A stretch of DNA of 64,000 nucleotides from Chamaelirium japonicum (GCA_947650365.1 OX393557.1:5184464-5248463), one strand, 5' to 3'; shown: positions 10,649 to 20,503, counted from the first letter of the stretch. The notes: generated by a model from the sequence alone, not told the origin. Program-made: numbers and translations.

Positions 10649-10817
10649 CTTAATCTATTGAAACATGGATGTGTACTAGCTAAAAGAGAATAGAGTTGTC
10701 ATGATTATCCTAATATGAAACATTTAAATTGGACCGATTGCTACCACTTGGGTGCGCATGGCTAATTTCATGGGTGCAAATAGTCGGACCCCAAAAAAAG
10801 GGCAAAATTTCAAAATC

Positions 10818-10971
10818 TGTTATGAAACGGTGGTTGCATCGGATATAGATGCCCACCGGATAAATACTCCTAGATGCATAGGATAGGAGATTTCCCCGTC
10901 TCTATCCCAACCTCCAAATATGCCTATATATAGGGGGGTAAATGAATAATACAATACCGTTTTTCCCAACA
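10818..10971 (+). repeat. 5' LTR of Copia element
   Basis: It starts TGTTATGAAACGG and ends TTTTTCCCAACA. A TATATATAGGGG motif lies about 105 bp in, and the LTR is unusually short. Confidence 0.95.
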
Positions 10972-10986
10972 CGTTATCAGCACGAG
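10972..10986 (+). promoter_or_regulatory. Probable primer-binding site
   Basis: CGTTATCAGCACGAG directly follows the 5' LTR. It keeps the TATCAG core of the usual plant TGGTATCAGAGC primer site but is not the canonical sequence, so the primer tRNA or tRNA fragment may differ. Confidence 0.5.
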
Positions 10987-11214
10987 AACGCACGATCCAG
11001 TCTCGGCTCTTCTCCCCGGCTCCAGATCTCGACCACGACCCGGCCGACCCATCGTAGAGAGAGAGAGAGAGAGGAAGAGATCGGAGAGAGAAAGAGAGAC
11101 GGGAGAACACGACCCGGCCGCAGTCACCTTCTCCGAACGCGTCCCCCGACACCGGTAAAACTCGAACCCGGCCGATCAAAACGAGGGAGAAGAGAGTGAG
11201 ACGACCATCACCAG

Positions 11215-12239
11215 GTACGCCTTGGAACTCCCCATTGTTTTTGCACCGTCGACCAAGCATATCCCACCGGAAAAACCGACCCGGCGGCAACACCTGCGCG
11301 CACGACCGGCGGCGGGCTGCGCGCATGACCGGCGACCGGCGGCTGCGCTCGCACGCCTGCCGGCGGCTGCACCCGCGTGCAACACCGGCGGCAGCAGCCC
11401 GCACGACCGGCGGCTGCGTTCGCACGCCTGCCGGCGGCTGCACCCGCGTGCAACACCGGCGGCAGAAGCCCGCACGACCGGCGGCTGGAGCGGCCGAGAG
11501 GCGGCGGCATGTGCGTGTGTGGCGGCCAGTTTTTTTTTTTTTCTCTGGTGGTTAGGTTTTCCCCGATCCCATCGGGGAAGATGATGAACAGTTTCTGTTC
11601 ATTGGCTTTTAAAACCCGACCCGACAGTATAATGGCATAACCCGACCCGACTTCTGTTATTTCAGACCCGACCCATTAGAATTTGTATGCATTCACATAT
11701 ATATGACTATCTGATTTAATTCGCACCGTTAATTTTAATTCTGTCTTGTATTACCGATCTATAGCCAAATTGTTCGATCCATATAAGGATCTTGGGTATC
11801 CGAACTATTCCGGACGCATCAGTACGGTCAGATTTTGCTATTTCATATATATTATTTAGGTATTTAACTATTTAGCCCCTAAAGGACCAATATGTAATAT
11901 CTGTTTTACAAATAAGGACTAAATTGTCCTTAATTGTAACAGACTTTACGATGCACTTATATCTTGTATTTTTCTACATATTCCATGTGCATAAGTTGTT
12001 ATTTCCTTCCTTAAATGTACTTTAGGTAATTAGAACCTTTTTAGAAAAGCTTGGCAAGGCGCATGACGGTTCCATAGAACCCGCTCTACCTTGGCAAGTG
12101 GTTTCTAAAAGGATCCTATTAATACTGAGTATTAATAGGCTTTTGTCCATGGCATGTCACTTGTTTTCTACAACATGCCTTTATATGTTAATGTGATGAT
12201 AATCATAGTAATTAATGTTAATATTCATTAAATCTTCAG
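11215..12239 (+). other. Possible intron in the Copia leader, ending exactly at the gag ATG
   Basis: ACCAG|GTACGC at 11211-11220 is a strong donor, and AAATCTTCAG at 12230-12239 is an acceptor whose last base abuts the gag ATG. The enclosed kilobase is non-coding: GC-rich at the start, then AT-rich. Splicing is predicted only. Confidence 0.4.
11341..11482 (+). repeat. 71-bp GC-rich tandem duplication in Copia leader
   Basis: GGCTGCG(C/T)TCGCACGCCTGC recurs at 11341 and 11412, and a third partial start lies at 11483. Long frames on both strands (11176-11640) are compositional artefacts of this GC-rich repeat. Confidence 0.8.
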
Positions 12240-13316
12240 ATGTCGAACATTACAAAATTAGACTTCCATGCATTAAATGTCAATGGAAGCAATTTTCTGA
12301 ATTGGCGAGTAGATAGTTTGCTACATCTACAAGCGAAGAACTTAGAGAAAGCTCTAGAAGAGAATAATGGATTGAAACCGGATGAAAAAGCTAAAGCCCT
12401 CATCTTCCTTAGGCACCACATACACGAAGATCTAAAGAATAAATATATAAACATAGTAGATCCAGCAGATCTCTGGAAGGCACTCAAGGAACGCTACGAT
12501 CACCAGAAGATGATCACTTTGCCAGCAGCAAAGAGCGAATGGATCACCCTCAGGTTCCAGGACTTCAAGACCGTGGCTGAGTTCAACTCGAAGTTACTCA
12601 ACATCGTCAGCAAGCTGAAGCTCTGTGAGGAGAAAATAGATGATGCTCAGATGATCGATAAAACACTCTCTACCTTCCACCCAAATAATATTATTTTACA
12701 ACAGCAATACAGGGGGATGAAGTACCAGAAGTACTCGGAACTCATAGAGGTTCTCCTGATCGCTGAAGAACATAATAACCTACTAGTAAAGAATCACAAT
12801 TCTAGACCCACTGGATCATTGGCATTGCCAGAAGCAAACGCCAATGATTTCTACCAAGGTAGAGGCAGAGGTAGAGGCAGAGGAAGGAGAGGTAGAAGAC
12901 ACGGCAGAGGAGGGCGCAATAACTACCCTGGAAGAGGTAGAAATCACCCTGGAAGAGGTGGACGTCAGAATCATCCTCGAAGAGATGATTATTATGGTCC
13001 TAGGAAGGACACTCACTTTAAAAACAAGTGGATTGCTCCTCAGAATCCAGAAAAGAATAATCCCTCTAAACCTGAAGATAAGAGGGACATATGTTTTGAA
13101 TGTGGAAAGGAAGGACACTGGTCCAGAAACTGCCGTGCTATTAAACATGAAAAAAATAAGTACAAAAGTACAGGGGTCCCTGCAGAGACAAATATGAATG
13201 AAGATAACAATGAGTGGCCTGAAGATTACCAGAAGCAGACCGATGCCCTGAAGACATCGTACCTGGAAAGTTCAGATTACTTTGATGAGTTAGACGATGG
13301 CACATTAAATCCCTGA
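12240..13316 (+). CDS. gag: Copia Gag polyprotein
   Basis: This 358-residue protein forms the nucleocapsid/virus-like particle of the retrotransposon. Residues 1-200 carry the Copia Gag (UBN2-type) pattern, with FLNWRVD near 20 and LWKALKERYDHQKM near 80. Residues about 205-250 are a Gly/Arg-rich basic RNA-binding stretch. A CCHC zinc knuckle, CFECGKEGHWSRNC, lies at about 285-298, followed by an acidic tail. The frame is uninterrupted and ends in its own stop, 290 bp before the pol frame, so Gag and Pol are not one fused ORF here. The ATG immediately follows a splice-acceptor-like CTTCAG. Confidence 0.93.
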   Translation: MSNITKLDFHALNVNGSNFLNWRVDSLLHLQAKNLEKALEENNGLKPDEKAKALIFLRHHIHEDLKNKYINIVDPADLWKALKERYDHQKMITLPAAKSEWITLRFQDFKTVAEFNSKLLNIVSKLKLCEEKIDDAQMIDKTLSTFHPNNIILQQQYRGMKYQKYSELIEVLLIAEEHNNLLVKNHNSRPTGSLALPEANANDFYQGRGRGRGRGRRGRRHGRGGRNNYPGRGRNHPGRGGRQNHPRRDDYYGPRKDTHFKNKWIAPQNPEKNNPSKPEDKRDICFECGKEGHWSRNCRAIKHEKNKYKSTGVPAETNMNEDNNEWPEDYQKQTDALKTSYLESSDYFDELDDGTLNP

Positions 13317-13606
13317 ATCTTGGGATCTCTGAAGACTTTAGTTTTTCTTTTATTTATTCTGTCAGACATTGCTAAGTAGTCTTTATTTTCTGTCAAACAT
13401 TGCTAAGTAGTTTTTATTTCCAGTCAGACATTACTCAGTAGTTTTTATTCTGTCAGACATTGTTGAGTAATTTTTTTATATTCTGTTGGATATTATCAAT
13501 TTATATTGTCGTTCTGGTGATTTTACTTAGAAATTGTGTTAGTAAGTTTTATCATTGATACTTCTCTTATGGTATTTATTGACTCATAACTTATCATTTA
13601 GGAACG
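13317..13606 (+). repeat. Gag-Pol spacer with short tandem repeats
   Basis: Four diverged copies of about 30 bp (TCTGTCAGACATTGCTAAGT) occupy about 13355-13490. The spacer ends with a branch-like CTCATAAC, then ATTTAG at 13596-13601, just before the pol ATG at 13607. This looks like a splice acceptor that could make a pol-only message. Confidence 0.7.
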
Positions 13607-16600
13607 ATGACCAACTGCAAAGAGATTTGTCTGATAGATAGTGCAACAACACATACCATACTGAAACACAGAAAATTCTTTACAAATCTTGAATATAATT
13701 CACGTATGGTTACTACAGTGGCTGGCCCTACTGACATAGTAACAGGGTCCGGAAGAGCCCATATACTTTTACCTAATGGTACTCATTTGCTAATTAAGGA
13801 TGCTCTCTACTCAGAAAATTCCAGAAGAAATTTACTGAGTTTCAAAGACATCCGAGCAAATGGATATCATTTAGAAACTAAAAATGAAGGCAATCTAGAA
13901 TACCTCTGCATCACATCTAAGAACAGAGAGCATATTTCCATACTAGAAAAATGCTCGACCCTATCTTTAGGGTTATACTTTACCCACATTGGGGTTATGG
14001 AGTCCTATGCCACTCACTTGAACCAGAAGTTCCCAAATCCTGAAGATTTGGTCCTTTGGCATGATAGATTAGGTCACCCAGGGTCCGGTATGCTTAGAAA
14101 GATCATATACAATTCCTATGGTCATCCTCTTAATAATCGAAGTTTGACTTTTCCAAATGACCATTTTTGTGACCCTTGTTCCCAAGGGAAGTTAATCACT
14201 AGACCTTCTTTTAAGAAAATAGAGACAGAATCACCTACCTTCCTGCAGAGGGTTCAAGGTGATATCTGTGGTCCTATACACCCTCCTAGTGGTCCATTTA
14301 GATATTTTATGGTCCTAATAGATGCATCTACTAGATGGTCATACGTGAGCCTACTCTCTACTAGAAATTTAGCATTTGCTAGATTATTATCCCAGATTAT
14401 CAAACTTAGAGCTCGTTTTCCTGATAACCATATCAAATCTATCCGATTGGATAATGCAGCTGAATTCTCTTCTAAAATCTTCAATGACTTTTGCACATCC
14501 ATCGGAATAGAAGTCGAACATTCTGTTCCCCATGTCCACACCCAGAATGGCCTTGCTGAAGCTTTTATCAAGCGCTTGCAATTAATAGCTAGACCATTAC
14601 TCTTACAATCCAGACTTCCAATTTCTGCATGGGGGCATGCTATCTTGCATGCTGCTAATCTTGTTAGACTCAGACCTACTTCATACCATAATTTTTCTCC
14701 TGCACAATTTGTGTCAGGTATTCAGCCTAATATTTCTCATCTTAGAAAGTTTGGATGTGCTGTACATGTCCCTATTCCCCCTCCAAATAGAACTAAGATG
14801 GGTCCCCAACGTAGATTGGGGATTTATATAGGTTTTGACTCACCTTCAATCATAAGATTCTTAGAACCCTTAACAGGTGATCTATTTACTGCTAGATTTG
14901 CAGATTGTCATTTCGATGAGACAGTATTCCCGCCGTTAGGGAGAGATAAAGAAGTTTCTAGGCAACGACCTGTTCCCGAAGAACGGCGTGAATTATCGTG
15001 GAATACTTCCACTATATCTCATCTAGATCCTAGATCTCCCCAATGTGAGGTAGAAGTAAAAAGGATTTTGTATTTGCAAGATATCGCAAATCAATTACCT
15101 GATGCTTTCAATGATGCAACTAATGTAACTAAGTCGTTTGTTCCAGCCAAGAATGTACCTGCAAGAATTAATATTCCAACTCCCACTAATGAAACTGCTG
15201 CACGTCAGAAACGTGGCAGACCTATAGGTTCCAAAGATTCAGTTCCCCGGAAGAGGAAGTTGAATGAGAAATCATGCCCTAAAACTCCAGAAGAAGCTAA
15301 GGTTCCAGAAGAACCTGGTCATAATGCTCCAGAAGAGATTATGGACCATATTTTTCCAGAAGAAAATATTTCCCAACGGCCAAATTTCCCTCAAACTCCT
15401 GAAGAGATCCCTACAGTGATTATGGATAAGGTACCGGTACCGAATAATGAGATCTCAATATTCCATATGAGGGGTGAAATTTGGGACCGAAAGGAAATAG
15501 TCATCGATGACATATTTGCATACAAAGTAGCTACTGAAATAACAAAGGGCGATGATGAAGATAATGAACCACGTAGTATCTATGAATGTCGACATAGAAC
15601 TGATTGGCCAAAATGGAGAGAAGCTATTCAAGCTGAACTTGAATCTCTCAAGAAACGTGGAGTATTTGGACCTATAGTACAAACACCAAATAACGTAAAC
15701 CCTGTAGGTTTCAAATGGGTGTTTGTAAGAAAAAGAAATGAAAATAATGAAATCGCTAGATATAAGGCAAGGCTTGTAGCCCAGGGATTCCTGCAGAAAT
15801 CCGGGATTGATTATGAAGAGACCTATTCCTCTGTTATGGATATAGTTACATTTAAATATCTCATTAGTCTCACAGTTTCTGAAAAACTAGAGATGAGGCT
15901 AATGGATGTCGTAACGGCATACCTATACGGGAACCTAGACACAGATATTTATATGAAAATCCCAGAAGGATTCAAGTTGCCTGAAGCAACATCAAAAGTC
16001 CCAGAAGGATTTAAGTTGCCTGAAGCAACATCAAAGAGTGCGCACTCAATAAAGCTAAGACGAGCATTGTACGGCCTGAAGCAATCCGGAAGGATGTGGT
16101 ACAATCGCCTTAGTGAATACTTGTCTAGGGAAGGTTATAAGAATGATCCCATATGCCCATGCGTTTTCATAAAGAAATCAGAAAATGGATTTACTATAAT
16201 TGCAGTTTATGTGGATGACATAAACTTGATTGGGACTCCTGAAGAGCTCAAGAAAACTTCTGATTATCTAAAAAGGGAGTTTGAAATGAAAGAACTTGGT
16301 GATACTAAGTTTTGTCTCGGCCTGCAGATCGAGCGTAACTCTAGTGGGATTTTAGTACATCAATCATTATATACTGAAAATTTGTTAAAGAAATTTAATA
16401 TGGATAAATATCACCCACTAAGCACTCCCATGATAGTTAGACCTCTTGATATTCATAAAGATCCATTTAGACCTAAAGAGGAACATGAAACTATTCTTGG
16501 TTCTGAAAAACCGTATTTAAGTGCTATTGGTGCTTTATTGTATTTAGCTCAATGTACTAGACCAGATATATGTTTTTCTGTTAATCTATTGGCTAGATAC

Positions 16601-17209
16601 AGTTCAGAACCGACTCTTAGGCATTGGAATGGAATAAAGCAAATATTTAGATATTTGCGAGGAACCACTGATATGGGATTATTTTATTCTTGTGGTACTC
16701 CTCACTTGATTGGTTATGCAGATTCAGGTTTTCTCTCTGACCCCCATAAGGGTCGATCCCAAACAGGGTATGTATTTTTGAATAACAATGCAGCTATTTC
16801 TTGGAGATCGACCAAACAAACACTTGTGGCTACATCGTCGAACCATGCTGAAATATTAGCCCTGCATGAAGCAAGTAGAGAATGCGTATGGTTGAGGTCA
16901 CTTGTGCATCACATCAGAAGCAGTTGCCAGTTGGCATCAGTTACCAAACAGCCGACAGTTATCCACGAAGATAATGCCGCATGTATTGCTCAAATTCAAG
17001 CTGGCTTCATCAAGGGAGATCGAACAAAGCACATCTCACCAAAGTTTTTCTACACCCACGAACTTCAGAAGAAAAGGGAGATTGAAGTCAAGCAAGTACG
17101 GTCAAGCGACAATCTTGCGGATCTCTTCACCAAAGCTTTGCCCAAGTCTACTTTCCAGAAGATGGTGTACGGCATCGGACTGCGACGGCTCAATCACCAA
17201 ACAAATTGA
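13607..17209 (+). CDS. pol: Copia Pol polyprotein (protease, integrase, reverse transcriptase, RNase H)
   Basis: This 1200-residue protein copies element RNA into DNA and inserts it. Protease: LIDSATTH with the active-site Asp at about residue 11 (DSA rather than the commoner DSG). Pre-integrase zinc motif: HDRLGHP at about 152 and CDPCSQGK at about 188. Integrase core: Asp 219 (GDICGP), Asp 282 (RLDNAAEF) and Glu 318 (NGLAEAF), giving the DD35E spacing. Reverse transcriptase: KWVFVRKR to the catalytic YVDD at 868-871. RNase H: YADSGF near 1037 and HEDNAACIA near 1121, ending ADLFTKALP. All catalytic residues are present and there is no internal stop. A 13-residue tandem duplication (PEGFKLPEATSK twice, nt 15961-16038) lies within the reverse transcriptase. 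Confidence 0.95.
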   Translation: MTNCKEICLIDSATTHTILKHRKFFTNLEYNSRMVTTVAGPTDIVTGSGRAHILLPNGTHLLIKDALYSENSRRNLLSFKDIRANGYHLETKNEGNLEYLCITSKNREHISILEKCSTLSLGLYFTHIGVMESYATHLNQKFPNPEDLVLWHDRLGHPGSGMLRKIIYNSYGHPLNNRSLTFPNDHFCDPCSQGKLITRPSFKKIETESPTFLQRVQGDICGPIHPPSGPFRYFMVLIDASTRWSYVSLLSTRNLAFARLLSQIIKLRARFPDNHIKSIRLDNAAEFSSKIFNDFCTSIGIEVEHSVPHVHTQNGLAEAFIKRLQLIARPLLLQSRLPISAWGHAILHAANLVRLRPTSYHNFSPAQFVSGIQPNISHLRKFGCAVHVPIPPPNRTKMGPQRRLGIYIGFDSPSIIRFLEPLTGDLFTARFADCHFDETVFPPLGRDKEVSRQRPVPEERRELSWNTSTISHLDPRSPQCEVEVKRILYLQDIANQLPDAFNDATNVTKSFVPAKNVPARINIPTPTNETAARQKRGRPIGSKDSVPRKRKLNEKSCPKTPEEAKVPEEPGHNAPEEIMDHIFPEENISQRPNFPQTPEEIPTVIMDKVPVPNNEISIFHMRGEIWDRKEIVIDDIFAYKVATEITKGDDEDNEPRSIYECRHRTDWPKWREAIQAELESLKKRGVFGPIVQTPNNVNPVGFKWVFVRKRNENNEIARYKARLVAQGFLQKSGIDYEETYSSVMDIVTFKYLISLTVSEKLEMRLMDVVTAYLYGNLDTDIYMKIPEGFKLPEATSKVPEGFKLPEATSKSAHSIKLRRALYGLKQSGRMWYNRLSEYLSREGYKNDPICPCVFIKKSENGFTIIAVYVDDINLIGTPEELKKTSDYLKREFEMKELGDTKFCLGLQIERNSSGILVHQSLYTENLLKKFNMDKYHPLSTPMIVRPLDIHKDPFRPKEEHETILGSEKPYLSAIGALLYLAQCTRPDICFSVNLLARYSSEPTLRHWNGIKQIFRYLRGTTDMGLFYSCGTPHLIGYADSGFLSDPHKGRSQTGYVFLNNNAAISWRSTKQTLVATSSNHAEILALHEASRECVWLRSLVHHIRSSCQLASVTKQPTVIHEDNAACIAQIQAGFIKGDRTKHISPKFFYTHELQKKREIEVKQVRSSDNLADLFTKALPKSTFQKMVYGIGLRRLNHQTN

Positions 17210-17210
17210 T

Positions 17211-17560
17211 GTAATAAGGAGGAGATATAATCAGGGGGAGAGATGTAATAATGTAATCAGGAGGAGATATAATCAGGGGGAGAGATGTAATAATGGTAAT
17301 GTAATTGTTAGGCGGAGGGCATCCTGAAGATGCAAATTTATGCGCGCTGTACTCTTTTTCCTTTGGTAGGGTTTTTCCCACAGGGTTTTCCCATCAAAGG
17401 TTTTAACGAGGCAGCATTATGCGCACCCACCATAGTTCCTGAAGAACTAGTTCCTGAAGAACTAAGATTGTACTCTTTTTCCTTTGATAGGATTTTTCCC
17501 TCTGGGTTTTTCCATCAAAGGTTTTAATGAGGCAATCATTGATAAATGGTGGTCATCTAA
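17211..17560 (+). repeat. Copia 3' untranslated region with internal duplications
   Basis: GGAGGAGATATAATCAGGGG occurs twice (about 17218 and 17261). TGTACTCTTTTTCCTTTG occurs twice (17348 and 17468), each followed by a diverged copy of the same 60-bp block ending AAAGGTTTTAA. CCTGAAGAACTA is also doubled near 17440. The purine-rich copies resemble extra polypurine tracts. Confidence 0.75.
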
Positions 17561-17567
17561 GGGGGAG

Positions 17568-17721
17568 TGTTATGAAACGGTGGTTGCATCGGATATAGAT
17601 GCCCACCGGATAAATACTCCTAGATGCATGGGATAGGAGATTTCCCCGTCTCTATCCCAACCTCCAAATATGCCTATATATAGGGGGGTAAATGAATAAT
17701 ACAATACCGTTTTTCCCAACA
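17568..17721 (+). repeat. 3' LTR of Copia element, 105 bp upstream of a host gene
   Basis: This copy is 153/154 identical to the 5' LTR. Its TATATATA at 17675-17682 lies about 145 bp before the DUF2358 start codon, in the same orientation, so the LTR could act as a promoter for that gene. Confidence 0.95.
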
Positions 17722-17794
17722 AAATCTGATAAAAAAAGAAAAAGAAAAAGGGCAAAGGCCCTTCCTCCCTCCTCCTCTCCCCTCTGTCTCAGCC

Positions 17795-17806
17795 ATGGAA
17801 ACCTGA
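17795..17806 (+). promoter_or_regulatory. Upstream mini-ORF (Met-Glu-Thr-stop)
   Basis: ATGGAAACCTGA lies 21 bp before the main start codon of the DUF2358 gene, in the context GCCATGG, a good initiation context. If it is transcribed in the leader it could reduce translation of the main ORF. Confidence 0.4.
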
Positions 17807-17826
17807 TAAAGCCTAGGAGAGGATAA

Positions 17827-18771
17827 ATGTCTTTCCTCCTTCCCAGACTCTCCCTTACACCCACCCTTCCCTACCCAAAACCTTCCCAGAATGCCCCCGC
17901 AAGGCCCCTAATACACCTCTCCCTCCTTTCCCCTCCTCTCCCCTCATCCCTCACCAAGCTCGAGCCCCCTCCCGCCCGCGACGCCATACGCGGTAATCTC
18001 ACCCCGTCGCATGATAAGCAGCAGCAGCAGCAGCTGTGCCAGAACAGCAAGAACGACTTCTACCTCAACCTCGGCCTCGCCGTCCGCACCCTCCGCGACG
18101 ACCTCCCCTCCCTCTTCTCCCGCGACCTCAACTACGACATCTACCGGTCCGCCTCTCAAAGCCCTAATCTTTCAATCTTTGCATTAGGGTTAGGGTTTCA
18201 CCGGTCTCCGGCCCACAAATTTCCCAATTTTTTGTGCAGGGATGACATCACCTTCATCGACCCCCTCAACACATTCCACGGGATCGAGAACTATAAGCTA
18301 ATCTTCTGGGCCCTTCGATTCCACGGCCGGATTCTGTTCAGGGAGATCGGAGTTAAGATATTCCGGGTCTGGCAGCCGTCGGAGACGTCCATCCTAATCC
18401 GGTGGGAGCTGCAGGGGGTCCCGCGGGTGCTGTGGGAGTCCCGGGGCCGGTTCCAGGGGACGTCACGGTACAAGCTGGACCGCGAAGGGAAGATATACGA
18501 GCACAAGGTCGATAATTTGGCATTCAACTTCCCGCAGCCGCCGGTCCGTCCCGCGACCGTGCTCGACCTGGTGGCCACGGCTTGCCCGCCGGCGACCCCC
18601 AACCCGACGTTCAGGTGGAACGTGTGGGAGGACGCGGGGTTGCACTCAATTCTATTGGGCGAGGGGTCGTGCTCGTGGCTGGAGCTCTACCGGGCGGTCA
18701 GGGGCACCTTGGAGAGTAGGGGCCAGGGCCTGATGGGAGCCAGTGTAGTGGGATTGGTCACTTGTTCTTAG
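17827..18771 (+). CDS. DUF2358 (NTF2-like fold) protein, probably plastid-targeted
   Basis: The coding sequence is best read as two exons, 17827-18146 and 18240-18771, giving 283 residues. The intron (18147-18239, donor CCG|GTCCGC, acceptor TTGTGCAG) is 93 bp and lacks an in-frame stop, so retention adds 31 residues without breaking the frame. After splicing the protein reads NLGLAVRTLRDDLPSLFSRD, then YDIYRDDITFIDPLNTFHGI, then LFREIGVKIFRVWQPSE and LIRWELQGVPR. This is the conserved core of the plant DUF2358 family (Arabidopsis At1g79510/At1g16320 type), whose biochemical role is not established. The first 50 residues are Ser/Pro/Leu-rich with almost no acidic residues, like a chloroplast transit peptide. 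A Copia 3' LTR ends 105 bp upstream. Confidence 0.88.
   Translation: MSFLLPRLSLTPTLPYPKPSQNAPARPLIHLSLLSPPLPSSLTKLEPPPARDAIRGNLTPSHDKQQQQQLCQNSKNDFYLNLGLAVRTLRDDLPSLFSRDLNYDIYRSASQSPNLSIFALGLGFHRSPAHKFPNFLCRDDITFIDPLNTFHGIENYKLIFWALRFHGRILFREIGVKIFRVWQPSETSILIRWELQGVPRVLWESRGRFQGTSRYKLDREGKIYEHKVDNLAFNFPQPPVRPATVLDLVATACPPATPNPTFRWNVWEDAGLHSILLGEGSCSWLELYRAVRGTLESRGQGLMGASVVGLVTCS
18147..18239 (+). other. 93-bp intron of the DUF2358 gene (retainable in frame)
   Basis: The GT-AG ends, the T-rich AATTTTTTGTGCAG acceptor and the restored family motif YRDDITF across the junction support splicing. The length is a multiple of three and contains no stop. Confidence 0.85.
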
Positions 18772-20500
18772 CGCGGTCTGGTAGGTGAAAAGAGGAAGTG
18801 TATAGAGGTCAGATGCAGGAGGCGATGTTTCGGTGAGTCTACTTGGTCTTATCGTGTATCTTTGTATGATACTTGCTGAGATATATGATATAGGAGGAGC
18901 TTTGATTCATGCAATCACTCTTCGGATTCAGTATCATTATAAACTTATAATGCAAGCTTACATATCTTTGAACATAATATTCTAGCCTACGAGGTTGGTT
19001 CATATATATAATTTATAAGACTAGACTTGATCTGGTTATGCTTTTATTACTTCTTGGTTGGTCACGATATGAATCCAGCTTTCTAAGATTGGTGCTCAAA
19101 ACCAAGGCTCGAAATTTCGGTTTCGACCAATATTTCGACACTGCATGACATGGAAATATTGCATGGAAATATTTCGACATTGTGGAAATAGTTAAGTTTT
19201 ATAGAAATGGTATAAATAATAATTAAATGATGGATTGTTTTAACGAATATCTGAACAATCATAAGTCAAGCATGGACAAATACTTTAGAACACTTCAATC
19301 ACATTTTTACACTATTTAGGGGTGCAGAACTTCATATAGCTCATAATTCTATGCATGTTGTATAGAGGCGGAACAATTCAAGATCTACAACATATCAAAG
19401 TTCAAGTGATTTCATCAATAAGAAGATCTGATTTGTTGTTTTATTAAAAAATCTCCAAAATCTTAATGGTAAATTCGATAAATTCAGTCCACAAATCCGG
19501 TATAGGAATATAAAATCATGATAGATTTGATGTTTTTACACCATCATGTTATCAATGAACAACTTAAAATGAACAAATTGATAGACATCTAAGATTTGTT
19601 GTTTTCGATTTTTTGGAGAAGTACGCTTCGCCTCTATCGAACAAACGATTTCATGCATTTTTCATTGATTTGATGTCCCAAAATTGGTTAAATGGTAGAT
19701 CTAACACCTTGAAATAATCGTTTGAAGAAAAATCATGCTGGAGAAGTCAAATAGGTTGCTTAGAGGGTTTAGGATAAAAAAAAATTGGAAAATTTCTAAC
19801 CACACTTTTCGTTTCAAGGTCAAGAGAAATGGAAATATTTCGAGGCATTTTGAACCATGCTTGAACTATGGCCATGACAACTTGGAAAGAGGATGGCTTC
19901 CAAGAAAACCTCGAAGGCCAGTCGACGGAGGAGTCCTACTTTGTGGGTCACACAATTTAAGCTCTTGCAACTTTGGAGCAATCCTCTAACATTCCCATAC
20001 ACTACGAAAGAGTTTGCACGTAAAGCTAGAAAGCAAGATTTAATGTTGAGAATTGCATTCATATTTGAGGCACAAATTATGAAGACAAAGAACTAAGGTG
20101 AAGCAACATTACAATCTTTAAATATCGTAATAATGCTTAATATGTTATAGTATATGCGTAATTCTTCATCAACTAACAATACTTACTAGCGTTACATGTT
20201 CGAATTTTTTGATCAAGTATTGTAAAGAAAAACTATATATTAATCCATATGTACACGATAGAGTGAAATCCCAGTGGCTTTACCCGAAACCTTGCATTTC
20301 AGACAAAATAATTCTCATTTCTGTTGGAAGAGGGGCCAATATTATATGTGCGCCTTGTCATCCCGTTCGTATTTGGTTTTGCAAAGCATTGAAGCGTTTT
20401 AGGCAAAATGTTCCATTTGAGATGATTTTTAGACAGTTGGCTACTCTTATCATTGGAAATTATCACATTCTGAAGATATCTGTGAGCCACCAGACACAAC
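18772..20500. other. Gene-poor stretch with a diverged repeat
   Basis: 18772-19105 looks like 3' flank. 19107-19862 begins CAAGGCTCGAAATTTCGG and ends with an inverted-like TTGAACCATGCTTG, and carries TATTTCGAC motifs resembling the repeats at 59395-61615. It may be a degraded MITE. The frames at 19735-20096 and 20209-20736 have no domain I recognise. Confidence 0.35.
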
Positions 20501-20503
20501 TAA

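Larger units (their letters stand above)
10818..17721 (+). mobile_element. Young, apparently intact Copia retrotransposon (6904 bp)
   Basis: Identical-length 154-bp LTRs (10818-10971 and 17568-17721) differ at one position (A in ATGCATAGGAT versus G in ATGCATGGGAT). A perfect 5-bp target duplication, AAATC, flanks the element (10813-10817 and 17722-17726). Inside are separate Gag (12240-13316) and Pol (13607-17209) frames, both uninterrupted, and a purine tract TAAGGGGGAG just before the 3' LTR. The Pol order protease, integrase, reverse transcriptase, RNase H identifies Copia (Pseudoviridae-type). One mismatch in 154 bp indicates a recent insertion, and the element may be mobile. It landed upstream of the DUF2358 gene in the same orientation. 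Confidence 0.95.

Noticed and set aside
11176..11640. Long GC-rich frames in the Copia leader
   Set aside because: They come from a 71-bp GC-rich duplication in a region that looks intronic or untranslated. None has a domain.
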